Below are positions 42,304-55,735 of a stretch of 64,000 nucleotides of DNA, piece after piece (positions within the stretch are counted from its first letter, which is position 1; each line of letters opens with the position of its first letter). This DNA is from Parasulfuritortus sp036391875. Its GTDB lineage: Bacteria > Pseudomonadota > Gammaproteobacteria > Burkholderiales > Thiobacillaceae. The DNA lies in contig DASVZA010000039.1 in the NCBI GenBank assembly GCA_036391875.1, positions 124,001 through 188,000 on the forward strand, given 5' to 3'. The position numbers and the translations under genes are program-made. The notes below the pieces were generated by a model. That model was not told the origin of the DNA. It was given only the letters and a program-made list of their open reading frames with translations, and did not search any database.

Positions 42304-42873
42304 ATGATCAAACGTTTGTTTTTTGTTTTCGGACTGCTGTTCGGCGGCGTTGCCCTGGCGGCCAACCCGAGCGTCGAACTGAAGACCAACATGGGTACCA
42401 TGGTCCTGGAGCTCTACCCGGACAAGGCGCCCGAGACCGTGAAGAATTTCCTCGAATATGTCAAATCGGGCTTTTACGACGGCACCATATTCCACCGGGT
42501 CATCGACGGTTTCATGATCCAGGGCGGCGGCTACGACCAGTCCTTCGACCAGAAGCCGACCCGCCCGCCCATCCACAACGAAGCCGACAACGGCCTGAAG
42601 AACATGATCTATACCGTGGCCATGGCTCGGACCAGCGACCCGCAGTCGGCCACGGCGCAGTTCTTCATCAACGTGGCCGACAACGATTTCCTGAATTACA
42701 GTTCGCCCGACGCCATGGGGTACGGCTACTGCGTGTTCGGCAAGGTGATCAAGGGCCAGGACGTGGTGGCCCGCATCGCCAAGGTGCGGACCGGTGTCGT
42801 CGGACCCTTCGGCTCGGATGCACCGCTCAAGGCGGTGGTGATCGAAAAGGCCAGGCTGCTGGCCGGGAAGTAG
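42304..42873 (+). CDS. ppiA: Periplasmic cyclophilin-type peptidyl-prolyl isomerase
   Basis: 189 residues with a signal peptide (cleavage ALA-ANP) and cyclophilin core: FYDGTIFHRVIDGFMIQGGGYD (catalytic Arg), NMIYTVAMARTSDPQSATAQFFINVADN and CVFGKVIKGQDVV. It catalyses proline cis-trans isomerisation in the periplasm. Divergent from the aroG leader. PpiA is the closest E. coli analogue because of the signal peptide; PpiB is cytoplasmic. Confidence 0.93.
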   Translation: MIKRLFFVFGLLFGGVALAANPSVELKTNMGTMVLELYPDKAPETVKNFLEYVKSGFYDGTIFHRVIDGFMIQGGGYDQSFDQKPTRPPIHNEADNGLKNMIYTVAMARTSDPQSATAQFFINVADNDFLNYSSPDAMGYGYCVFGKVIKGQDVVARIAKVRTGVVGPFGSDAPLKAVVIEKARLLAGK

Positions 42874-42963
42874 TCGGCGGTCCCGCTTGGGGGTAGCATT
42901 GGGCAGAAAGCGGATCGGTTCATCCCGTTTTCGGCCGCCACCGATATCCCCACCAGGAGCCCC

Positions 42964-44253
42964 ATGGACAACACGCCCACGCCGCCGGCGGCAGCCGGTT
43001 CCAGCCTCGATCTGCGGGAGGCCATCAGCTGCCTGACCGAGGCGCTCAACCTGGTCGGGGTCGACGAGCGCCAGCATGGCGAACGGGTCGCCTGCATGGC
43101 GACCGAAACGGCACGCCTGCTGGGTTGGCAGGGGCGGAGCCTGTCCGATCTGTTTCATGCCGCCCTGCTGCATGACTGCGGGGTCTCCTCCACCCGTGTC
43201 CATACCCGGCTGGTGAGCGAGTTGGATTGGGACGGCTCGGAACGGCACTGCCTGATCGGCGAGGCCTACCTGCGGGCCTTCCGTCCCCTGGCCCGCCTGG
43301 CGCCGGTGATCCGCTGGCACCATACCCATTGGGACGTTCTGTCCCAGATGCCGAACGTCGATCGCGACACTGCCCTGATGAGCAACCTGATCTACCTGGC
43401 CGACCGGGCCGATGCCCTGCTCACCCAGTACCGCGCGGCCGGCGACGACGCCCCCTACCAGCGCATCCGCGATCGGGTAGCCAGTCTATCAGGCAGCTTC
43501 TTTGCCCCCGAGCTGGTGCGCGCCTTCCAGGTCAGCGCCAAGGGAGAGGCATTCTGGCTGGCGCTGGAGCCGCTCAACGTCGCCGAATACACCGCCCATT
43601 TCGAAAATCCGGACCGGCCGCAGATCGCCGATGAGGGTGACCAGCACGACCTGGCCCGCATCTTCGCCCACATCGTCGACGCCAAGAGCCCCTATACCTA
43701 CGAACACTCGCGCGGTGTTGCCCGGCTGGCCGCGCACCTGGCCCGTGCCGCCGGCATGCCCGATGGCCGGGTGCAGCAAGTCGAGATCGCCGGCCTGCTG
43801 CACGACCTGGGCAAGCTCGGCGTGCCCGATGAAATCCTGGAGTACCCCGGTCCCATGGACCAGGATGCGGTCAACATCATGCACCGCCACAGCTACGACA
43901 CCTTCCGCATCCTGCGCCGCATCCACGGCATGGAGGAAATCGCGAGCTGGGCCGGCTGCCACCACGAAACCCTGATCGGCGACGGCTATCCGTTCCAGTA
44001 CGACGCCAGCCAGTTGCCGCTGGAGGCCCGCATCATCGCCGTGGCCGACGTGTTCCAGGCCTTGGCCCAGGACCGGCCCTACCGCAAGGGCATGGCGCCG
44101 CAGCAGGTGCTGTCCGTGTTGAAGGGCATGAATGACAGCGGCAAGTTGGACAGCCGCATCGTCGGCCTGGTCGCGGCCGATCTGGAGGCCTGCTATCGGG
44201 CGGCGATGCCGGTGGAGGGGGATGGGTTGCCGTGGGATGAGGGGGCGGTTTAG
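42964..44253 (+). CDS. Tandem HD / HD-GYP domain protein
   Basis: 429 residues with two HD-type domains. The first (about 35-190: QHGERVACMATETARLLGW, FHAALLHDCGVSS, WHHTHWDV) is a full HD-like fold. The second (about 230-410: YEHSRGVARLAAHLARAAGM, LLHDLGKLGVPDEIL, HRHSYDTFRIL, GCHHETLIGDGYPF, DVFQALAQDRPYRKGM) has the HD and GYP signatures of cyclic-di-GMP phosphodiesterases. It follows ppiA by 90 bp. Together with the GGDEF protein it could set local cyclic-di-GMP levels; inference. Confidence 0.9.
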   Translation: MDNTPTPPAAAGSSLDLREAISCLTEALNLVGVDERQHGERVACMATETARLLGWQGRSLSDLFHAALLHDCGVSSTRVHTRLVSELDWDGSERHCLIGEAYLRAFRPLARLAPVIRWHHTHWDVLSQMPNVDRDTALMSNLIYLADRADALLTQYRAAGDDAPYQRIRDRVASLSGSFFAPELVRAFQVSAKGEAFWLALEPLNVAEYTAHFENPDRPQIADEGDQHDLARIFAHIVDAKSPYTYEHSRGVARLAAHLARAAGMPDGRVQQVEIAGLLHDLGKLGVPDEILEYPGPMDQDAVNIMHRHSYDTFRILRRIHGMEEIASWAGCHHETLIGDGYPFQYDASQLPLEARIIAVADVFQALAQDRPYRKGMAPQQVLSVLKGMNDSGKLDSRIVGLVAADLEACYRAAMPVEGDGLPWDEGAV

Positions 44254-44402
44254 TTGGCGTTTTTGTTCGGCGCTTAGTCGTTGTCGGGGAGGGATTGTTA
44301 AAGGGGCTTTGGCCGGGCGCCCCCGGCCAATGCCGTATACAAAACGCAATCCGGTTTTTTCGCTGCCCGATTCCCAAGTGCGAGGGGAAAAGGCCGTACT
44401 GC

Positions 44403-45860
44403 TTACTGCGTCCCGCCGACAGTCAGCCCGTCGATCCGCAGAGTTGGCTGCCCGACCCCGACCGGTACGCTCTGCCCTTCCTTGCCGCAGGTGCCCACCC
44501 CGGAATCGAGCTTCATGTCGTTGCCGATCATGGCGACGCGGGTCAGCGCATCCGGACCGTTGCCGATCAGGGTGGCGCCCTTGACTGGATAGGTGAGCTT
44601 GCCGTCCTCGATCATCCAGGCCTCGGCGGCGGAGAAGACGAACTTGCCGCTGGTGATGTCGACCTGGCCGCCGCCGAAGTTGACGGCGTATAGGCCGTTC
44701 TTGACCGAGGCGATGATCTCCTCCGGGTCCTTGTCGCCGGCCAGCATGTAGGTGTTGGTCATGCGCGGCATGGGCAGGTGGGCGAAGGATTCGCGCCGGG
44801 CGTTGCCGGTGCGGGCCATGCCCATCAGGCGCGCGTTGAGGCTGTCCTGCATGTAGCCCTTGAGGATGCCGTCCTCGATCAGGGTGGTGCACTCGGTCGG
44901 GGTGCCTTCGTCGTCGACGTTGAGCGAGCCGCGCCGGTCGGGGATGGTGCCGTCGTCGACCACCGTCACGCCCTTGGCGGCGACCCTCTGGCCGATGCGG
45001 CCGGAGAAGGCGGAGGAGCCTTTGCGGTTGAAGTCGCCTTCCAGGCCGTGACCGATGGCTTCGTGGAGCAGGATGCCGGGCCAGCCGGAACCGAGCACCA
45101 CGGTCATGGTGCCGGCCGGGGCGGGCTTGGCGTTGAGGTTGGTGAGGGCCTGATGGACGGCCTGTTCGGCGTAGTCCTTGAGCATGTCGTCGCTGAAATA
45201 GGCGTAGCCGAAACGGCCGCCGCCGCCGGCGCTGCCCTGTTCGCGGCGGCCGTCCTGCTCGACGATGACCTGGAGCGAGACCCGCACCAGCGGCCGCACG
45301 TCGGCGGCGCGGTGGCCGTCCAGGCGGGCGATGTAGATCACCTCGTATTCGCCGGCCAGACTGGCCATGACCTGGGTGACGCGCGGGTCGAGCGCCCGGG
45401 CGTAGCCTTCCAGGCGGTGCAGCAGGGTGACCTTGTCGGCTTCGGCCAGGGTGGCGAGCGGGTCGAGCGGCACGTACAGGCGGTTGCCGGCGACCGGCGT
45501 GCCGGCGGCGACGCTGCCCGAGCCGCCGGCGGCGGCGATCGAGCGGGCGGTCTTGGCGGCCTGTTCCAGGGCCGGGAAGGCGATGTCGTCGGAATAGGCG
45601 AAGGCGGTCTTGTCGCCGGTCACTGCGCGCACGCCGACGCCCTGGTCGATGTTGAAGCTGCCCGACTTGACCTGGCCTTCCTCCAGGCTCCAGGCCTCGG
45701 ATCGGGTGTACTGGAAGTAGAGGTCGGCGTCGTCGAGCTTGTGCGTAGCCAGGATGCCCAGCGCGGCGTCGAGCTTGCCGGCGTCGAGGTCGTTGGGCGC
45801 CAGCAGGGTGGCGTCGGCCGTTTCCAGCAGTTGGATGTCGGAGGGGGCGAGCTGGCTCAT
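44403..45860 (-). CDS. tldD: Metalloprotease TldD
   Basis: 485 residues. TldD pairs with TldE/PmbA to degrade unfolded peptides, process microcin B17 and cleave CcdA. Zinc motif HEAIGHGLEGD (HExxxH) is present, with GTPTECTTLIEDGIL and RNARRESFAHLPMPRMTNTYM as family segments. The partner PmbA is not in this window. The ATG overlaps the nitrilase stop by 4 nt. The 148 bp after its stop contain a GC-rich palindrome (44311-44328) without a U-run. Confidence 0.95.
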   Translation of the reverse strand: MSQLAPSDIQLLETADATLLAPNDLDAGKLDAALGILATHKLDDADLYFQYTRSEAWSLEEGQVKSGSFNIDQGVGVRAVTGDKTAFAYSDDIAFPALEQAAKTARSIAAAGGSGSVAAGTPVAGNRLYVPLDPLATLAEADKVTLLHRLEGYARALDPRVTQVMASLAGEYEVIYIARLDGHRAADVRPLVRVSLQVIVEQDGRREQGSAGGGGRFGYAYFSDDMLKDYAEQAVHQALTNLNAKPAPAGTMTVVLGSGWPGILLHEAIGHGLEGDFNRKGSSAFSGRIGQRVAAKGVTVVDDGTIPDRRGSLNVDDEGTPTECTTLIEDGILKGYMQDSLNARLMGMARTGNARRESFAHLPMPRMTNTYMLAGDKDPEEIIASVKNGLYAVNFGGGQVDITSGKFVFSAAEAWMIEDGKLTYPVKGATLIGNGPDALTRVAMIGNDMKLDSGVGTCGKEGQSVPVGVGQPTLRIDGLTVGGTQ

Positions 45861-46771
45861 TTCGGTATCACTTCCAGTTTGATGTTCTTGACGCAGTCCA
45901 GGGAGCGGTGCTTCAGGGCCGGAAGGCTCTTGCGCAGGCTGTCCTGATAGCCCCGGTTGATGCCGGCGACGACGACGCCCGAGCCGCGCGGCAGGCGGTC
46001 GAGCACGTTGCCCCAGGGGTCGACGATCATGGTGTCGCCGTGGGTCTCTCGGCCAGACAGATGATAGCCGCCCTGGGCGGCGGCGACCACATAGGCGAGA
46101 TTCTCGATGGCCCGGGCCCGGACCAGGGTCTCGAAGTGGGCCTTGCCGGTGGTTTCGGTGAAGGCCGCCGGCACCAGGATGATGTCGACCTCGCCCATGG
46201 CCCGGTACAGCTCGGGGAAGCGCAGGTCGTAGCAGATCGACAGGCCGATGCGGCCGAACGGCGTATCCAGCACGACCACGGTGTCGCCGGGCTGGATGGT
46301 GGTCTCTTCATGATAATGCTCGTTGCCGAGGTCGAGGCCGAACAGGTGGATCTTGTCGTAGCGGGCGACCTGCCGGCCCTTGTCGTCATAGACCAGGCAG
46401 CTGTTGTAGACCTTCTTCGGGTTGGCGCATTCCAACGGCACTGATCCGCCGATCAGCCAGATGCCGTGCTTCTTGGCCTGGGCGGCGAGGAATTTCTGGA
46501 TCGGCCCCTTGCCCGGCACTTCGCGCGCCGCCACCTTGTCCGAGTCCTTCATGCCCATGATGGCGAAGTACTCCGGCAGCAGCACCAGTTTCGCGCCGGC
46601 CGTGACGGCGAGCTGGATCAGGCGCTCGGCTTCGGCCAGGTTGGCCGGCACGTTGGGGCTGGAGGCCATCTGGATGGCGGCGATGCGGACGATGCCGTTG
46701 ACGTCCTGGGCGGGCTTCTCGACGCTGCGGCTGCGGGGCTTGGCAAAGCTGGAGGTGGGTTTGCGGGTCAC
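45857..46771 (-). CDS. Carbon-nitrogen hydrolase (nitrilase/Nit2-like)
   Basis: Nitrilase-superfamily amidase with the Glu-Lys-Cys triad in LLPEYFAIM, YDKIHLFGLDLG and SICYDLRFPELYR. Close relatives (Nit1/YbeM/Nit2) hydrolyse deaminated glutathione or omega-amides. The gene lies in the conserved order yhdP-nitrilase-tldD. The start is uncertain: GTG 46771 is preferred, giving 304 residues, while the frame continues to a TTG at 46825 (322 residues); neither has a good ribosome site, and conserved similarity begins only at VRIAAIQM. Confidence 0.9.
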   Translation of the reverse strand: MTRKPTSSFAKPRSRSVEKPAQDVNGIVRIAAIQMASSPNVPANLAEAERLIQLAVTAGAKLVLLPEYFAIMGMKDSDKVAAREVPGKGPIQKFLAAQAKKHGIWLIGGSVPLECANPKKVYNSCLVYDDKGRQVARYDKIHLFGLDLGNEHYHEETTIQPGDTVVVLDTPFGRIGLSICYDLRFPELYRAMGEVDIILVPAAFTETTGKAHFETLVRARAIENLAYVVAAAQGGYHLSGRETHGDTMIVDPWGNVLDRLPRGSGVVVAGINRGYQDSLRKSLPALKHRSLDCVKNIKLEVIPK

Positions 46772-46861
46772 GATGCGGTCCAATGTATTTATCCGATTTG
46801 TCTTTTCTAAACTTACCAACTGCAACTGTCGTGGGCAAGCTAAAGCCGCCCGCGGGACCGG

Positions 46862-49800
46862 CTAGTTCCGGGGCTCCGCTTTTTCCGCCACAGGTTTGGA
46901 CAGCTTCGCGACTACCGGGTTGTCCCAGGTGCCGGTGACCAGGTATTCGAAACTGGCGGCCTGGGCGAAGGGATCCTTGAGTATCTTCGTGGCGACCAGC
47001 GCGCCGACCCCGACCACCGGGCCGCCGAGCAGCGCCCCGGCCACGGCGACGCCCTCGTCCAGGCGGGGCTGGATATGCAGGCGCAGGATCTGGCTTTCCT
47101 TGGCCAGGTCGATCTGGCCCTTCATGTGGATCTGGGCGGCCGGCCCCTGGATGAACAGGTCGGGCAGATAGCCCACGCCCCGGTCGAGCAGGACGTCGCC
47201 CTTGATGCTGTCGAAGGCGAAGCCTTCCGAGAAGATGTCGCGGAAATCCAGCGTGATGCGGCGCGGCAGGGCCTGCAGGCTGAGAATGCCGAGCAGCTTG
47301 GCGGCACCGGGGTCGAGCTGGGTGAAGCGGCCGTTCGTGAGGTCGACCTGGAGTTTGCCGCCGAGCCGTTCCTTGGCGAAATCCTCGGGCCGGCCCAGCC
47401 AGCCGAGCGTGCCCTGGACGCTCAGGTCGCCGCCCTTGATGGCCTCCTGGTAGCCGAGCCGGCGCATCAGCTGGCCCAGATTGGCCGAGTGCAGCTGCAA
47501 GTTGAGGCGGGTGTGGCGCAGGGGCGAGGCGGACAGCCAGCCGCTGCTCTCAAGATGGCCCTCGGGGGCGTCCAGGGTGAGCTGGTTGATGGCCAGGCCG
47601 TCGTGCATCGAGGTCAGCTTCAGGGCCAGCGCGCCCAGCGAACGCTTGTCGTAGGCGAGCGACTGCACGCTGAGGTCGATCTCCTTGGGCAGGTCGTCCG
47701 GCGAGATTTCACCCTGGTCCGCCGTCGTGGCGGCGCTCTTGGGCAGATCGAGTTTCTGCAGCCGGCCGGTCAGGCTGTTGCCCGGCGTGCCCGCCTGCGG
47801 GCCGTAGACGATGTCGCCCTTCACCTCCCGGCCATTGAGCCGGAGGCGCCAGGCACGCTGGTCGGGCTGGGCCTGGACGTTGATGTCGTGGAACAGGCGG
47901 TCGTAGGCCTTGAGTTCGTTAAAGGTCAGGTTGACGCTGCGGACAGGCGGGCCGTTGCCGGTCGAGCTGCCCAGGTCGAGCTTGCGCCAGGTGTCGAAAT
48001 CGAACCGGCGCAGGGTGCCCTGGACGGTGATGCCTTCGTCTTGTGGCACCGGCGCCGGCGCGCCGCCCAGCATGAGTGCCAGGCGCATGTGTTCCAGGCT
48101 GTCGGGGACCAGGTAGCCGGCCAGGACGGTGCCGTACTGGAAGGTGATCGGTGGGGGGGCGTCGCCCCGGTCCTGGAGCGTCAAGGCCAGGGGCACGTTC
48201 TGGTCCGCCTTCTTGCCCAGCGGCTCGGGCAGGTCGATGGCCAGTCCGGTCAGGAGCGAGGTCAGCTTCAGGGTGCTGGAGCGTTGGTGGATGGAAATGT
48301 CGGCCTGGATCGGCGTGCTGCCGGTAATGCGCCGGTCGAGCGCGTCGGGCAGCCAGCGGGCCAGGGCCGCGGCGCTCAGGGTGCCGGAGACGTTGGCATG
48401 GACGCGGCCGCCGGGTTCGCTGTTCAGGCCGATGGCGATGGGCTGGTCGAACAGCGCGGCGGTCAGCCCTTCGCCTTTGACCTGGGTATCGGTGAACCGG
48501 AGGGCGCCGTCGACCCGGGTCAGCGGCGGCAACTGGTCGTTGAGCTGGATGCGGTTGTCTTTCAAGGCCAGACGGCCGGCGATCCGGGTGTCGGCGACGT
48601 GGCTCAGGGGCATGTTCAATTGCAGGCTGAGCTTGCCGTTGCCGCTCGCCTTCATCGCTTCGGTGAAGCGGCCCATGTGTTCGTTGATCGGGCTTTGGCG
48701 GATGAACTCCAGGAAGGCGTCGGTCGGGCCGGCGGCCTCCCCAGTCAGGTTCAGCATCTGGTCGCGGGTGTACATCAGGTCGGGGATCGTGCCCCGGACC
48801 GCGCTCAGCCGGACGCCCAATATGTCGCCGCTGTCGGCGGCGATGGTCATGCTCTTGTCCTTGAAGGTGAGCAGGCCGTCGACCCCGGTGATCTTGGGCC
48901 AGTCCGGGGCATAGGCGAGCACGCCGCCCTGGATCCTGACGGCCACCAGGAATTCGCCGCCGCCCTTGTCGAACGGGAATTTGTCGAGCGGGCCGCGCAG
49001 GGTCAGCCGGGTGTCGGGCGAGACGCCGCCGACGATGCTCTGCTTGACCCAGTCATAGGCGTCGTCCGCGGTCTGGCGGGGCAGGTAGCGCCAGACCGCA
49101 TCGCCGTTGCCGCGGCTCAGGTGGGCCTGGATGTCGGCCACCGGCGCGCTGCCCGGACGCCAAGTCAGGCTGCCCTGCGCCGTGCCGTCCAGATCGGGGT
49201 TGGCCAGCTCGCAATGGTCCAGGCTGAAGCGGTAGCCGTTCGGTGTCAGACTGGTCCAGGACAGGTCGGCGGCCAGCTTGCGGAAGTTCAGCGCCTGGCG
49301 GAAGACCTTGTCGTAGCTGAGGTGCAATGCGTCGCTGCTCAGCTTGGCCGTGCCGCGGTATTCGTCGGCCCGGATTTCGCCGTTCAGGCCGGTGAAGCCG
49401 GGCAGGTTGCGGGTCGGGCTCATGCCGGCGTCGCGGAACCGGGTCTGCAGCTCGAAGCGCTCGCGCCCCAGCCAGTTGAAGTCGATGTGTTCGATGAAAC
49501 CGTGCGGGTTGAAGGCGGTGATCCAGTCGTGGACCTGGCGCGGCAGGGGCACCGCGCCGGAGAGCGCGGTCAGGGCTTCAAGGCGCAGCCGGTCGGCCTG
49601 GATGCGGGCGCTTTCGATCTTGCCCGCCGGGCTGGGCGTGAAGCTGATCTTCACGTCGGCTGGCTCGGCGGTCCGGCCTTCGGGCGTGACGAACCTGAGT
49701 TTCTGGACGTAATAGGTCTGCTCTTCGCCCTGGCGTTGCCAGCCCAGCCGGCCGCTGATGTGGTCGAAGGTCATGTCCGGCAGGTCCTTGTCGAGCGAAA

Positions 49801-50647
49801 CGGCGACATTGGCCAGGCTGACGTCGCCGACCAGCCCGGTGATCCGCCCGCCCTTGAGGTCGGCCCAGAAGCGCAGGTTGCCGATGCTGCGGCGGACGGC
49901 GGATTGCGCCCAGGGGGACCAGGTGTTGAGCGCGGCCGAGGATGTGCCGTCGGACCGGACATAGATCTGGCCATGCCAGGTCGACAGGTCGTGCACGGAG
50001 GCGCCGCTCAGGTTGCCCCGGATGTCGAGGTTCTTTGCGGCCTCGGCCGGCGGCATCGCGGTCAGGCCGAAACGGTGCCGGTTGAAGCCGTTCTTTAGCA
50101 CCAGGTCGACGTGCTGCAGCGCCAGCGGCGGCGCGTTCAGGGTTTCGTCGGTCCAGACGACGCTGCCTTCGGTCACGGTGACGGTCCGCTGCCGGATCAG
50201 CCAGTCCGGGAATGGGCTGGAAGCCCCGCCTTTGTTGACCGGGATGCCGGCGACGAAGATGGTGCCGCTCTTGTCGCGGCGGATGTCCAGCTCCGGCTGG
50301 TAGATGTTCAGGCTGGACAGATAGGGCTCCATCAGGAACAGGCTGAACCAGGAGACCGTGGCGTCGACCCGTTCGAGCCGCAACGGCGTCGTGCGGTTGG
50401 GAGCCAACAGGGTGACGTCGCGCAGACTGAAGCGGGGGTCGATGTGCCACCAGTCGGCCTCGATATCGGCGACCTTGACCGGCATGCCGACCGCCCGGCT
50501 GGCCTCGGTCTCGAGCAGGCCTTTGTACTGGTTGATGTTGGGCATCACCACCAGGCGCAAGGCGAGCGCGGCGGCGGACAACAGGATGACCACGCCTCCG
50601 ACCAGATAGACGGCGTAATGGGCGAGGCGGCGGAAAAAAATCGTCAT
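46862..50647 (-). CDS. yhdP: YhdP-type AsmA-like phospholipid transport protein
   Basis: 1261 residues with one N-terminal membrane helix (about 12-32) and a very long periplasmic region of beta-taco (DUF3971/AsmA-like C-terminal) repeats, ending with AsmA-type ILGILSLQALPRRITLDFRDIFSEGFAFDSIKGD. YhdP, TamB and YdbH carry phospholipids from inner to outer membrane in enterobacteria. Length and order (next to nitrilase and tldD) match the family. Longest gene in the window. Confidence 0.95.
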   Translation of the reverse strand: MTIFFRRLAHYAVYLVGGVVILLSAAALALRLVVMPNINQYKGLLETEASRAVGMPVKVADIEADWWHIDPRFSLRDVTLLAPNRTTPLRLERVDATVSWFSLFLMEPYLSSLNIYQPELDIRRDKSGTIFVAGIPVNKGGASSPFPDWLIRQRTVTVTEGSVVWTDETLNAPPLALQHVDLVLKNGFNRHRFGLTAMPPAEAAKNLDIRGNLSGASVHDLSTWHGQIYVRSDGTSSAALNTWSPWAQSAVRRSIGNLRFWADLKGGRITGLVGDVSLANVAVSLDKDLPDMTFDHISGRLGWQRQGEEQTYYVQKLRFVTPEGRTAEPADVKISFTPSPAGKIESARIQADRLRLEALTALSGAVPLPRQVHDWITAFNPHGFIEHIDFNWLGRERFELQTRFRDAGMSPTRNLPGFTGLNGEIRADEYRGTAKLSSDALHLSYDKVFRQALNFRKLAADLSWTSLTPNGYRFSLDHCELANPDLDGTAQGSLTWRPGSAPVADIQAHLSRGNGDAVWRYLPRQTADDAYDWVKQSIVGGVSPDTRLTLRGPLDKFPFDKGGGEFLVAVRIQGGVLAYAPDWPKITGVDGLLTFKDKSMTIAADSGDILGVRLSAVRGTIPDLMYTRDQMLNLTGEAAGPTDAFLEFIRQSPINEHMGRFTEAMKASGNGKLSLQLNMPLSHVADTRIAGRLALKDNRIQLNDQLPPLTRVDGALRFTDTQVKGEGLTAALFDQPIAIGLNSEPGGRVHANVSGTLSAAALARWLPDALDRRITGSTPIQADISIHQRSSTLKLTSLLTGLAIDLPEPLGKKADQNVPLALTLQDRGDAPPPITFQYGTVLAGYLVPDSLEHMRLALMLGGAPAPVPQDEGITVQGTLRRFDFDTWRKLDLGSSTGNGPPVRSVNLTFNELKAYDRLFHDINVQAQPDQRAWRLRLNGREVKGDIVYGPQAGTPGNSLTGRLQKLDLPKSAATTADQGEISPDDLPKEIDLSVQSLAYDKRSLGALALKLTSMHDGLAINQLTLDAPEGHLESSGWLSASPLRHTRLNLQLHSANLGQLMRRLGYQEAIKGGDLSVQGTLGWLGRPEDFAKERLGGKLQVDLTNGRFTQLDPGAAKLLGILSLQALPRRITLDFRDIFSEGFAFDSIKGDVLLDRGVGYLPDLFIQGPAAQIHMKGQIDLAKESQILRLHIQPRLDEGVAVAGALLGGPVVGVGALVATKILKDPFAQAASFEYLVTGTWDNPVVAKLSKPVAEKAEPRN

Positions 50648-50751
50648 GGTGGGCCAGGGCCCTGCAAACCGGTAATTGAATCAACTGCGCCACAATGCCA
50701 TGCCGCAGGTCGGAAATAAAGGGAAGAACAGACTAGGGACGGTCTTGGACG

Positions 50752-51770
50752 CTACGGATGTGGGACCGCTGCCGACCGGGATAGTTCTGCCGCGATCGCC
50801 GCCGGGTCCGGGGCCGCGAAATCGTCCCGGTTGAAGGCGGTGACGCCGCCCGCCATCTCGTACCAGGCGTGGCTGCCGAGGAAGCGGCGCGGCAGGCAGT
50901 AGAGCCGGCCCGGCGCATAGACCAGGTTGTAGGCGGTGTCGGCGCTGTGCAGGTCGTCCAGGAACAGCCAGGCGTCGAGCGCCGAGTCGAACACGTGGCA
51001 GGTGGCCGGGTACGCCTCCGCGCCGTCGTTGTGTCGCCAGCGGCCGTCCTGCAGCGGCAGGCCATCCGCGCGGACGAACAGCTGGAAATGCAGGTGGTTG
51101 ACCGAGGCCTGGGCGCCGTAGCTGTTGTAGGCGATGCCCAGGCCGGGCAGCGTCGGGGCCAGGTCGGCCGCCAGGTGCCAGACCGCATGGTGCCATTCCT
51201 GGCTCAGCATCTGCGGCAGGCCGCGTTCCGGGTCGGGCACCAGCAGGCCGTGCAGATGGGCGAAGGGGAACTTGTTGTAGAGCAGGCGGAAGGCATGGCT
51301 GCGCAGCGTGCCCTGCCACAGGATTTCGGGCCGCAGGAAGGGCTTGTTGAACTGGAAGCCGGCCGGGTTGAAGGCGGGCGGCGTCACCGTCTCCACCTTC
51401 TGGCCGCTGGCCCTGGCCGGACGCAGGGCGCGCAGCGGGTTGTACTGCAGTTCCCAGGGGCCGGCCCGGCGGAATTCGGTCGGCGTGATCGCGGCGAAGC
51501 CCATGGCCATCAGCTTGAGGAAGACCACCAGGTCGTCCTCGGGGTAATCCAGTTTCCGGCCCGAGCGGAGGGCGGCGGCGACTTCGTCGGACAGTTCGGC
51601 GAAGCGTCGCTCCAGGCGGCCGCGCAGCACGGGCCAGATGTCCGCGTCGAAGCTGGCGTTGGCCAGGACCAGGATGAAGGTGCCCAGGCCGGGTTCGGCC
51701 AGTTGCCGGTCCAGGCCGGCGACGAAGGCGTCGCGGAAAGCCTGCGGCGAGGCGAACAGATCCGGCAGGC

Positions 51771-51774
<4 letters not shown>
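50752..51774 (-). CDS. HIT-superfamily (GDP-hexose phosphorylase/Ap4A phosphorylase-like) protein
   Basis: 340 residues. The HIT/GalT-type triad motif is NHLHFQ (226-231, HxHxQ), and NKFPFAHLHGLLVP (168-180) matches the nucleotidyltransferase side of the fold as in Ap4A phosphorylase and plant VTC2. The C-terminal PGRLYCLPRRFLGS is consistent. The substrate may be a GDP-sugar or dinucleoside polyphosphate; that is inference. The ATG overlaps the metH stop by 4 nt, so it is translationally coupled to methionine synthase. A longer frame reads through metH and is not real. Confidence 0.82.
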
Positions 51775-55442
<3,668 letters not shown>

Positions 55443-55563
55443 GGAATGTCGGGTGGCGATAAAAGAGGCGGAATTGTACACGCAGTGCGGCGTCGCCTCG
55501 TAGCTAAGCCCCTGTTGTGGTTCGGGTTTGCGGGATGGCGGCCGGGTCGAAGTAACGGGGATG

Positions 55564-55610
55564 GTTATAAATAGAATAAATTTCTATATATATAAGTAAT
55601 ACAAATAGAA
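55564..55610. other. AT-rich block in the metH-rhodanese intergenic region
   Basis: A 47-bp stretch (TTATAAATAG through ACAAATAGAA) with only about six G or C bases, in a genome that is otherwise about two-thirds GC. It lies centrally in the 293 bp between the divergent metH and rhodanese starts, 120-125 bp from each. No complete -35/-10 pair is clear. Likely a bidirectional promoter or a nucleoid-protein binding patch. Confidence 0.6.
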
Positions 55611-55735
55611 TGGCCTCGTGTCCCGAAACAACATGAACAACAAGATGTATTCGCTTCGATTCAGTCCGTTCTCCCGATGTCGATGTCGCCGTCCGCAGCG
55701 CACCGTCCAGCCATTCGTTTTTCGAGGAGAACATC

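Noticed and set aside
44311..44328. GC-rich palindrome after tldD considered as a terminator
   Set aside because: Seven-base-pair stem without an adjoining U-run in either direction.
47075..50098. A 1007-residue plus-strand open frame opposite yhdP
   Set aside because: Antisense shadow of a GC-rich gene; composition is typical of complement frames and no domain is visible, while yhdP on the other strand is a clear full-length family member.
55443..55735. Possible cobalamin or SAH riboswitch before metH
   Set aside because: Neither the B12-box nor the conserved SAH-riboswitch core could be found on the transcribed strand.
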